From the NCBI GenBank assembly GCA_003208695.1, contig QCVY01000022.1, positions 1 to 13,347 of the forward strand: a stretch of DNA of 13,347 nt, read 5' to 3'. Shown here piece by piece: positions 1 through 6,481 of this stretch (the first letter of the stretch is position 1; every line of letters begins with the position of its first letter). Made by a program: the position numbers and the translations under genes. Source of the stretch: Prochlorococcus sp. AG-686-P16 (lineage in GTDB: Bacteria; Cyanobacteriota; Cyanobacteriia; PCC-6307; Cyanobiaceae). The notes under the pieces were generated by a model, which did not search any database, was not told where the DNA came from, and worked only from the letters and a program-made list of their open reading frames with translations.

Positions 1-1
1 T

Positions 2-1627
2 AAATGGGATGTGATTGTCATTGGTGCAGGAGCAGCTGGTTTGATGACTTGCTTGGAATTGCCAGAAAATTTAAATGTCCTTCTTTTAAATAGGAATACA
101 AGTAAAAGATCATCTAGCAGATGGGCCCAAGGAGGAATTGCATCAGTAGTTAGACCTGAAGATTCTTTTGCTCTTCATGTTGAAGACACCTTAAAAGCTG
201 GAGATGATTTGTGTGACTTATCTGCTGTTGAAATGCTTGTGAAAGAGGCTCCTGGCTGCGTTGATAGGTTACAAAATTTAGGTATGATTTTTGATCAGAG
301 CTCAGATCAACTATCAACAACTTTAGAAGCGGCCCATTCTTGTAGAAGAGTTTTGCATGTTAAAGATAGAACAGGTAGAGCACTTGTAGAAGTTTTAGAG
401 GATCATATCGAAAACAAGGAGAATATTTTGCATTGTAGAGGTGTGCGAGTAACAGAATTGCTTATTGAAAAGGAAGTATGTAGGGGAGTTCAGGTATTAG
501 ATGGATCTAATTTATATTGGATTACTTCTAAAGCTGTTGTTTTAGCCACAGGAGGAGGGGGACACTTATTTACTAACACTACAAATCCTGCGCAATCTGC
601 TGGGGAAGGAATTGCTCTTTCATGGAAAGCTGGAGCTGCAATTGAGGATTTAGAATTTATACAATTTCATCCTACAGCATTAAAGTTTTATGGTTCTCCC
701 TGCTTTCTAATCTCCGAAGCCCTTCGAGGTGAGGGAGCAGTTCTCGTTGATAAGAATGGTGAGAGCCCAGTAATGCATTTGGAAAATGGTGATCTAGCTA
801 CAAGAGATCAAGTTAGTAGAGCAATTATGAATAATATGAAAGAAAACGATGTTGATCATGTTGGTCTAGATTTAAGATTTATCGATCCAGAAAAAATTGT
901 AGAAAGATTCCCTACGATCATAAGTAGATGTCAAGATTATGGAGTTAATCCTTTAAATGAGGTAATTCCTGTTGCGCCAGCAGCTCACTATTGGATGGGA
1001 GGTGTTCATACCGATTTAAATGCATCTTCTACAATGAAAGGATTATATGCCGTGGGAGAAGTAGCCTCTACAGGAGTGCATGGTGCAAATAGACTAGCTA
1101 GTAATTCGCTTATGGAATGCCTTGTATTTGCAAGAAAAATGTCTTCTATCGAGTTGAATGCTCCTTATAACTTAAGAAGGTTAGATAGATATACTACAGA
1201 AATTTTTATGGATAATCCAAAGGAAGATTTTATCTTGGGTGTTTCAGATAAGATTGATTCTTTGAGAAAATTATGCTGGTCTAATTTAGGTGTCTCTCGT
1301 AATAAGAAAAATATGACTGAGCTTTTAAAAACTCTTAAAGATGAGATAGATCAACTACAAAAAATTCCTTTACTTGAATGTCTTAATAAAATAGAAATTG
1401 ATCAAAAATTGAAACTAAGTGAGCCAAATAGGAGAGGACTTAATTTATTGCTTGATTTGCATAATAGGCAAATTACAACAATTCTATTGTTAAAAGCTTG
1501 TCTTTTTCGAGAGGAAAGTAGAGGAGGCCATTTTAGGGGTGATTTTCCAATTAAAGAAACAACTTGGAAATGCCATACTAGGCAGCAACTAAATCACGAA
1601 ATAATTAAAAGGTTTATTAAAAATTAG
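2..1627 (+). CDS. nadB: L-aspartate oxidase, 5' end cut by window
   Basis: FAD enzyme that oxidises L-aspartate to iminoaspartate, the first step to quinolinate and NAD, acting with NadA in the cytoplasm. The visible 541 residues open with Lys-Trp-Asp and then the dinucleotide-binding GAGAAG (residues 8-13), so the frame runs in from outside the window. The GTG at base 11 is an internal Val, not the start. Further family marks are RWAQGGIA (40-47), an HSCRRVLHVKDRTGRA stretch (about 112-127), QFHPTAL (221-227), EALRGEGA with the active-site Arg (239-246), HYWMGG (329-334) and GANRLASNS (about 361-369). The C-terminal helical domain is present up to the TAG stop. Only a few N-terminal residues seem to be missing. 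The 3' end overlaps the convergent VKOR gene by 11 bp. Identification is firm. Confidence 0.95.
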   Translation, partial: KWDVIVIGAGAAGLMTCLELPENLNVLLLNRNTSKRSSSRWAQGGIASVVRPEDSFALHVEDTLKAGDDLCDLSAVEMLVKEAPGCVDRLQNLGMIFDQSSDQLSTTLEAAHSCRRVLHVKDRTGRALVEVLEDHIENKENILHCRGVRVTELLIEKEVCRGVQVLDGSNLYWITSKAVVLATGGGGHLFTNTTNPAQSAGEGIALSWKAGAAIEDLEFIQFHPTALKFYGSPCFLISEALRGEGAVLVDKNGESPVMHLENGDLATRDQVSRAIMNNMKENDVDHVGLDLRFIDPEKIVERFPTIISRCQDYGVNPLNEVIPVAPAAHYWMGGVHTDLNASSTMKGLYAVGEVASTGVHGANRLASNSLMECLVFARKMSSIELNAPYNLRRLDRYTTEIFMDNPKEDFILGVSDKIDSLRKLCWSNLGVSRNKKNMTELLKTLKDEIDQLQKIPLLECLNKIEIDQKLKLSEPNRRGLNLLLDLHNRQITTILLLKACLFREESRGGHFRGDFPIKETTWKCHTRQQLNHEIIKRFIKN

Positions 1628-2564
1628 AATCACCCTCATATTCAGTCATTATTGCTAAATCATTTAAATCTTTGACGCCACTATATATTTCACCATTAAT
1701 TTCCCATGATGGAAACCCTTTAATCTCTTTTTGAAGGCAAAGTTCTGTCTGACTATCTTTTCCATCTTTTGCACACTCAATGATAGTAAGTTTCTTTACA
1801 GCTTCCTTACCAAATAATTGTTTTTGGTCATAACAATGTGAACACCAATATGCACTATACATAAATATCTTATTATCAGATAAAAATTTTGCGAAATCTA
1901 TTTTTTGAGAAGAACTTTTAGTCGTAACTTTTGGAGCAATCTTTTCTATTGGAACTGGATTTGAAATTTGCTCTGCGTTAGCTGGATCGACTTTATTATC
2001 CCAGATTAAACCACTTATTAGAACTAAAAAAGCTACTATAAATCCTCTAAAAATCATTGGTTCTCGATTCTCAAATTTTGCTCCGATAATAGACAGTATA
2101 AATATGGATAGGCAGGAAATTGCTGAAATAATACAAAAAGGACAAATTGCTTTAATCTTAAAAATCATAATATAGAGCAACAATAAGCTAAAAACAGTAG
2201 CACCGCATGATATTAAAAAAACAAACCACCACACTATTTTGTTAGATTTTTCCTTAGACGAAGTTAGATTTAATGTAAGTAATATTGATAAAATTAATAG
2301 TGGTAAGTAAGTAATAAAACCTGCAAATGAGAGGGGAATTGTTATTTGATTATTTTGAAATATCGTTCCCCAAGCACTACTTAAAACTTTGTCACAGCCG
2401 GTATTTAATCCTCCAATAGAACAGGAAAGAGAATTAAATAATCCTAAATTTTTTAAGGTAATAGAGCCTGTATCAACTAATCCAATGGTGCTCAGAATAG
2501 CAATTATAATTTTTGTCCATTTTAAATCTTTTCTATTTCTAGTTTTTAAAGTCTTAAGAGCCAT
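1617..2564 (-). CDS. VKOR-thioredoxin fusion (disulfide bond formation enzyme)
   Basis: Integral membrane protein of 315 residues that should oxidise periplasmic or lumenal thiols and pass electrons to quinone. This is the cyanobacterial counterpart of DsbB plus a DsbA-like domain. Hydrophobic segments lie at about 18-40, 76-100, 110-135, 140-162 and 172-188. The VKOR loop cysteines are C48 and C57, followed by serines at 62-63, and the quinone-proximal pair is CPFC at 141-144. After a Pro-rich linker (about 195-215) comes a thioredoxin-like domain with WCSHC (C241/C244), a second pair C264/C276, and a cis-Pro candidate in GFPSW (P285). This matches the cysteine layout known from the structurally solved Synechococcus VKOR homologue. 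All redox cysteines are intact. The start is an ATG; about 107 bp separates it from the divergent rimO gene. Confidence 0.9.
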   Translation of the reverse strand: MALKTLKTRNRKDLKWTKIIIAILSTIGLVDTGSITLKNLGLFNSLSCSIGGLNTGCDKVLSSAWGTIFQNNQITIPLSFAGFITYLPLLILSILLTLNLTSSKEKSNKIVWWFVFLISCGATVFSLLLLYIMIFKIKAICPFCIISAISCLSIFILSIIGAKFENREPMIFRGFIVAFLVLISGLIWDNKVDPANAEQISNPVPIEKIAPKVTTKSSSQKIDFAKFLSDNKIFMYSAYWCSHCYDQKQLFGKEAVKKLTIIECAKDGKDSQTELCLQKEIKGFPSWEINGEIYSGVKDLNDLAIMTEYEGDSNF

Positions 2565-2671
2565 AGATCTTTAATGTTTGTAATTTGCAGAATCTGTTCT
2601 AATATTATCTTTGAATGAGACTTATAAACAATTTTCTTTGTTAATTATTTCTTATCTAATATCTAAATTAC

Positions 2672-4036
2672 GTGAAGCAAAATAATCATAATATAAAGGA
2701 TAAAAAAATTTCAAAGGTTGCTTTTAGTCACGTTGGTTGTGAGAAAAATCTTGTTGATACTGAACATATGCAAGGGTTATTAGATAAGGAGGGATATGAA
2801 GTAGGCAATGATATAAAAGATGCGAATGTGGTTGTAGTCAATACTTGTAGTTTTATAGAAACAGCTAGAGAAGAATCTATTAGGAAGATAATTGAATTTA
2901 CTGATCAAGGAAAAGAGGTAATAGTTGCTGGTTGTATGGCCCAGCATTTCAAAGAAGAACTTTTAAAAGAAATGCCTGAAATAAAAGGCTTGGTAGGAAC
3001 GGGTGATTATCAGAAAATAGCTAAGGTTATCAATCGAGTAGAGAAAGGGGAAATTGTTAATGAAGTTTCAAAAATACCTGAATTTATTGCAGATGAAAAA
3101 ATTCCACGCTTTGTAGATAAAAATAAATTTGTTGCTTATCTTCGTATTGCTGAAGGGTGTGATTATAAGTGTGCATTTTGTATTATCCCTAAGTTAAGAG
3201 GTCCTCAACGCAGCAGGAATATTGAATCTATAGTTTCAGAAGCAAAAAATCTTGCAGCTCAGGGGATTCAAGAAATAATATTAATTAGTCAAATTACAAC
3301 AAATTATGGTCAAGATATTTATGGTAAACCTTCTTTAGCAAGACTCTTGAAAGAATTATCTAAAGTTTCAGTTCCTTGGATACGAATTCATTATGCATAT
3401 CCAACTGGTTTGACTGATGAAGTTATTAAAGCTTTTAAAGATTCAAATAATATAGTTCCCTATTTTGATCTACCTTTGCAACATAGTCATCCAGACGTTC
3501 TAAAGAGTATGAATAGACCTTGGCAAGCTTCTTTGAATGAATCAATTTTGAGTCAAATAAGGGAGCAAATACCATCTGCTGTATTAAGAACAAGCTTAAT
3601 TGTTGGGTTTCCAGGAGAAAATCAAAAACATTTCCAACATCTTTTAGATTTTTTGCATAGGCATGAGTTTGATCATGTTGGTGTTTTTATTTTTTCTCCC
3701 GAGGAAGGAACAAGTGCTTTCGATTTGCCGAATAGGGTGTCTTCACAAGTAGCTGATGCAAGAAAAGATAATATAATATCCATTCAACAAATTATTTCTA
3801 AGAAAAAAAATCAGTTGTATGTGGGTACAAAAGTTAAGGTATTAGTAGAAAAAATATCTGAAAATAAAGAACTGATAGGACGTTCTTATAATTTCGCTCC
3901 TGAAATAGATGGCAATGTCATTTTATCTATTAAAAGTAATGAAGATGAAAAAAATTATATCGGTAAATTTGTTGAAGCAATTATTTGTTTTGCCGATGAA
4001 TATGATTTATATGGAGAGGTTATAAAAACCTTATGA
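2672..4036 (+). CDS. rimO: Ribosomal protein S12 methylthiotransferase
   Basis: Radical-SAM enzyme carrying two 4Fe-4S clusters that adds a methylthio group to the conserved aspartate of ribosomal protein S12. Of its 454 residues, the N-terminal MTTase domain shows cluster cysteines C23 (HVGCEKNLVDTE, which favours RimO over MiaB), C59 (NTCSF) and C88 (AGCMAQ). The radical-SAM motif CDYKCAFC supplies C163, C167 and C170. The C-terminal TRAM-type RNA-binding domain runs from about 381. Translation starts at GTG; there is no in-frame ATG nearby, and the lysine-rich leader before VAFSHVGC fits the family. No convincing Shine-Dalgarno sequence is seen. The stop lies only 7 bp from the convergent small petL-like frame. 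Confidence 0.95.
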   Translation: MKQNNHNIKDKKISKVAFSHVGCEKNLVDTEHMQGLLDKEGYEVGNDIKDANVVVVNTCSFIETAREESIRKIIEFTDQGKEVIVAGCMAQHFKEELLKEMPEIKGLVGTGDYQKIAKVINRVEKGEIVNEVSKIPEFIADEKIPRFVDKNKFVAYLRIAEGCDYKCAFCIIPKLRGPQRSRNIESIVSEAKNLAAQGIQEIILISQITTNYGQDIYGKPSLARLLKELSKVSVPWIRIHYAYPTGLTDEVIKAFKDSNNIVPYFDLPLQHSHPDVLKSMNRPWQASLNESILSQIREQIPSAVLRTSLIVGFPGENQKHFQHLLDFLHRHEFDHVGVFIFSPEEGTSAFDLPNRVSSQVADARKDNIISIQQIISKKKNQLYVGTKVKVLVEKISENKELIGRSYNFAPEIDGNVILSIKSNEDEKNYIGKFVEAIICFADEYDLYGEVIKTL

Positions 4037-4043
4037 ATTTTTT

Positions 4044-4136
4044 TTAAATTAATTTAACAGCTCTTAAAAGTTTATCTAATAAGAAAGCGGCTCCAAAACC
4101 AAAACCTAGAAATGCAAAATAGAAAATGATGTTCAT
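4044..4136 (-). CDS. petL: 30-aa membrane peptide, probable cytochrome b6f subunit PetL
   Basis: A 30-codon frame from ATG (4134-4136) to TAA. The peptide starts MNIIFYFAFLGFGFGAAF, forms one hydrophobic helix of roughly residues 3-20, and ends LLRAVKLI. Cyanobacterial and plastid PetL are about 31 residues long, with a single transmembrane helix and a C-terminus of the type LRAIKLI or SKIRLI, so the tail fits well. PetL is a peripheral, non-cofactor subunit of the thylakoid cytochrome b6f complex that contributes to its stability. The frame is shorter than most gene finders accept. It lies between the 3' ends of rimO (7 bp away) and the DUF4346-like gene (65 bp), where no other gene explains the DNA. 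An AT-rich TATAAA lies 6 nt upstream of the ATG. Identification rests on size, topology and the C-terminal motif only. Confidence 0.6.
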   Translation of the reverse strand: MNIIFYFAFLGFGFGAAFLLDKLLRAVKLI

Positions 4137-4173
4137 TTATCTTTTATATTTCTACTTAATTTAGCATCTCAAT

Positions 4174-4189
4174 AAGAATTAGAATTCTT
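4174..4189. repeat. 16-bp inverted repeat upstream of petL-like gene
   Basis: AAGAATT-AG-AATTCTT: seven-base arms with a two-base centre, all matches exact. It lies in the 65-bp gap between the DUF4346-like stop and the petL-like start, 38 bp upstream of that ATG. The spacing is too tight for a good RNA hairpin unless the arms open at the loop, so an operator-like DNA site is a little more likely than a terminator. In such AT-rich DNA it could also be chance. Confidence 0.3.
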
Positions 4190-4201
4190 TCGTTTAATTT
4201 C

Positions 4202-4588
4202 TTAATCTTGAATGTAGGGTAATTTTTTGTATAAGCATTCTTCAGCTTTTTGTAACTCTCGTCCTAAATATAAGGCATGATCAAATCTAGATATTAGATC
4301 ATTACGCTTTTCTGTTATTGCTATTCCAATCTCTTTAGCGCTAATTCCTGTGAAGGTCTCATTACAAGTTTTTATTTCTTTTGAGTCACATTTAATAGGC
4401 TCATTAGTTTTTGGATCCAGTGCATATCCTTCTTTATTGATAGTATTTAAATAATGTTCTAAGATGATTTTTTTTGTCTCCAAATCTATCTTTATAATAA
4501 AATATCCGTTTGGGTCTAGATCAATATATCTATTAGATAAATCATTATCTATATCTATTTTTTTTTCAAATATTTTAATAAAATCCAT
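4202..4588 (-). CDS. DUF4346-like conserved cyanobacterial protein
   Basis: A soluble 128-residue protein with no signal peptide or membrane segment. The core, DLDPNGYFIIKID followed by EHYLNTINKEG and an LDPKTNEPI segment, resembles what I recall of the cyanobacterial DUF4346 family. The C-terminal half is helical, with a conserved-looking HALYLGRELQKAE. I cannot assign a reaction. From memory, DUF4346 also occurs joined to pterin-binding (dihydropteroate-synthase-like) domains, which would fit the pterin-related genes upstream on the same strand; this was not checked. I take the ATG at 4588 as the start. The frame can be read two codons further up to a TTG, but nothing supports that. It lies 64 bp downstream of the acyltransferase stop and has a TATAAT of its own, so it may be transcribed separately. 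Confidence 0.6.
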   Translation of the reverse strand: MDFIKIFEKKIDIDNDLSNRYIDLDPNGYFIIKIDLETKKIILEHYLNTINKEGYALDPKTNEPIKCDSKEIKTCNETFTGISAKEIGIAITEKRNDLISRFDHALYLGRELQKAEECLYKKLPYIQD

Positions 4589-4606
4589 CTGCAAATTTTT
4601 AAAAAA

Positions 4607-4612
4607 ATTATA
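4607..4612 (-). promoter_or_regulatory. Candidate -10 box for DUF4346-like gene
   Basis: On the minus strand this reads TATAAT, an exact match to the sigma-70 -10 consensus. It lies 18 nt upstream of the ATG at 4588, which would leave a leader of about 11-12 nt. No good -35 is seen, which is common in cyanobacterial promoters. Chance matches are frequent in AT-rich DNA. Confidence 0.35.
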
Positions 4613-4624
4613 TTATTAATATAA
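4608..4624. repeat. 17-bp palindrome overlapping a predicted -10
   Basis: TTATATTA-T-TAATATAA: eight-base arms around one central base, with no mismatch. It overlaps the candidate -10 box of the DUF4346-like gene, where a bound dimeric regulator would block transcription. It is made only of A and T, so chance is a serious alternative. Confidence 0.3.
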
Positions 4625-4652
4625 ACAATTATCAGATCAATTAATTTCTATT

Positions 4653-5807
4653 TTATTTAAAAGGAATAGAATTATTTTCTAACTCAATTTCTTTCAAAGT
4701 TTGAAAATTCACTTCATTTAACCAAGGGGTAATTATATTTTTCATGTTTTTGTTAAACCATTTGTGAAAACTTTTAGCACCTTTTGCATAAAACCCTCTT
4801 CTTCTTTTATGTTTACCTCCTGCTCCAGGATCAAAACTTTCAATGTTATTTTTTATTGCCCACTCAATAGGCTGGTAATAGCATAATTCAAAATGTAAGT
4901 TAAGTACTTCTTCTTGACTACCCCAATATCTACCCCATATATATTTTTCATTTTTTATACACATTGACATTGCAATCGTTCTTTCAGAATCATTTCTTGA
5001 GGCACTAAAAAACAATAGATTTCTTTTATTTTCAAGAATGTTTTCAAAAAATTCAGAGGTAAGATATTTGCTACCCCATACTCCCCATCTCAAACAATGC
5101 TGCTCGTAGAAATTATGCATTTTTTGAAGCATTTCTAGATTTATATTCTCTTCTGTATAAATTTTGATCTCGAGATTTTGTTTTGAAATTGATTTTCTTT
5201 CTTTTTTAATGTTTTTTCTTTGATTAGAGTTGAATCTGGATAAAAAATCATCAAATGTCTTTTCCCCATTATTCTTCCATTCACTACTTGTATTTATCCA
5301 TTCCTGATATCCTAAGGATTGTAGATGTTTTCCCCAATCTTCGTTTACATATAAGAAATTGCAACTCAAGATATTATTTTTCAAAGCAAAGTCATCAATA
5401 TGTTTGATTAATGAATTTGTAATTTCTATTTTATTTTTATTTTCTTTATATAAAAATTCGTATCCATTAATAGGGCTGTAAGGGCTCATCCCAATGAGCT
5501 TAGGATAATAATTTAAATTTAAATCTTGAGCTAATTTTGCAAAGGATTGATCAAAAATAAATTCTCCATAACTATGATTTTTGAGAAAAAGTGGAGCTAT
5601 TCCGCATATTTCTTCATTTTCATAAGCAATAAAATATAAAGGTTGCCATCCAGTTTGTTTTGAGACACTTTTCGATAATTCAAGGTTATAGAGCCATTCC
5701 CATTCATAAAATGGATTGTTGATTCCTTTTCTTAATTCATTCCATGTTTCTTTATTTATTTCTTGAATTGATAGTTTAATTTCAATTTTGTGCTTAATAT
5801 GATTCAT
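4653..5807 (-). CDS. COG3146-type N-acyltransferase (GNAT/FemAB-like)
   Basis: A predicted acyltransferase of 384 residues with the two-lobed GNAT fold used by FemAB-like enzymes. Family marks are NPFYEWEWL (31-39), TGWQPLYFIAY (52-62), GIAPLFLKNHSYGEF (69-83), YYPKLIGMSPYSP (100-112) and, near the C-terminus, LHFELCYYQPIEWAI (304-318) followed by DPGAGGKHKRRRGF (326-339). These match the COG3146 'predicted N-acyltransferase' pattern well; members are often annotated as involved in peptidoglycan, but the substrate is not established to my knowledge. No signal peptide or membrane helix is seen, so it is probably cytoplasmic. It starts at ATG 11 bp after the RibD-like stop, which suggests cotranscription with the pterin-related genes upstream. 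The middle (about 120-230) is rich in Lys and Asn. Confidence 0.8.
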   Translation of the reverse strand: MNHIKHKIEIKLSIQEINKETWNELRKGINNPFYEWEWLYNLELSKSVSKQTGWQPLYFIAYENEEICGIAPLFLKNHSYGEFIFDQSFAKLAQDLNLNYYPKLIGMSPYSPINGYEFLYKENKNKIEITNSLIKHIDDFALKNNILSCNFLYVNEDWGKHLQSLGYQEWINTSSEWKNNGEKTFDDFLSRFNSNQRKNIKKERKSISKQNLEIKIYTEENINLEMLQKMHNFYEQHCLRWGVWGSKYLTSEFFENILENKRNLLFFSASRNDSERTIAMSMCIKNEKYIWGRYWGSQEEVLNLHFELCYYQPIEWAIKNNIESFDPGAGGKHKRRRGFYAKGAKSFHKWFNKNMKNIITPWLNEVNFQTLKEIELENNSIPFK

Positions 5808-5818
5808 ATTTTTTTACT

Positions 5819-6481
5819 TTAATCATCTTTAGTTTTTCTTATGTAATGAATATATATTTCATTTCTATCTAATTCTTGAATCGATTTTATATTCCAAAAT
5901 TGCTTTAAATTAAAAATTTTATTTGTTTGTTCAGCAGGTATCCATGTAAATTTCCCTCCAATAATTCTTGGGGCTATTGTAATTTTGATTTCATCAATCA
6001 AATCTTCTTTTATAAAAGAATTTATAAGATTTGCTCCACCAAGAAGTGCTAGACGATTGATTCCAGCTTTCTTAATACTTAACAAGGTTTTACTCCAGGA
6101 ATTTTTGTAGGAAATTTCTTTATCAAAATCTTTACTCTCTATTACTTCTTTTTTATTAGAGCTGATTAACCATCTTTTAATTGGTTGATTGAAATAATTC
6201 CAATCTTTTTTAAATTTTTTGCTATTGGAGGCGACTATAGAAATAGGCTGATTTTTTGAGATTTTTATTTCGCCATTTTTACAATGATTTTTTACTAAAT
6301 ATGTACTTTGATGAGCTTTTAGAGTTCCCAATCCAAAAATGGTAGCGTCAACTATTGATAAGTTTTCATCTAACATTCTTCTATCTTCCTTAGTTCCAAG
6401 ATGCGATTCTCCTCCACTTGGGAAAGCAATCCTTCCATCTAAACTAGAAGCGATAATGATCGCTATGCTTGGAGTATTCAA
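5819..6481 (-). CDS. Stand-alone RibD C-terminal/DHFR-like reductase
   Basis: Single-domain reductase of 220 residues with the dihydrofolate-reductase-like fold of the RibD C-terminal domain, expected to use NAD(P)H. Visible marks are SIAIIIASSLDGRIA (5-19), DATIFGLGTL (45-54), LLGGANLINSF, the glycine-rich cofactor loop (147-157), and LIDEIKITIAPRIIGG (161-176). The N-terminal zinc deaminase domain of bifunctional RibD is absent, so a role in riboflavin synthesis cannot be assumed. The substrate may be a pyrimidine, pterin or folate. The start is TTG (6479-6481), overlapping the TGA stop of the PTPS-like gene as TTGA, an arrangement typical of translational coupling. No in-frame ATG precedes the conserved strand, so the TTG is the reasonable start. 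Confidence 0.85.
   Translation of the reverse strand: MNTPSIAIIIASSLDGRIAFPSGGESHLGTKEDRRMLDENLSIVDATIFGLGTLKAHQSTYLVKNHCKNGEIKISKNQPISIVASNSKKFKKDWNYFNQPIKRWLISSNKKEVIESKDFDKEISYKNSWSKTLLSIKKAGINRLALLGGANLINSFIKEDLIDEIKITIAPRIIGGKFTWIPAEQTNKIFNLKQFWNIKSIQELDRNEIYIHYIRKTKDD

Noticed and set aside
11..13. GTG as the nadB start codon
   Set aside because: The frame continues upstream through Asp, Trp and Lys codons to the window edge, and the Val sits within the conserved strand just before GAGAAG. The gene is truncated by the window, not started here.
2389..2574. Open frame of 61 codons on the plus strand
   Set aside because: It lies antisense within the VKOR gene and its peptide resembles no known family; it is a by-product of AT-rich codon use.
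4017..4045. Hairpin AGGTT-ATAAA-AACCT followed by eight T residues, as a rimO terminator
   Set aside because: The stem is only 5 bp with few G-C pairs, it spans the last rimO codons, and 6 nt separate it from the T-run, so it is a poor Rho-independent terminator. Transcript end mapping would settle it.
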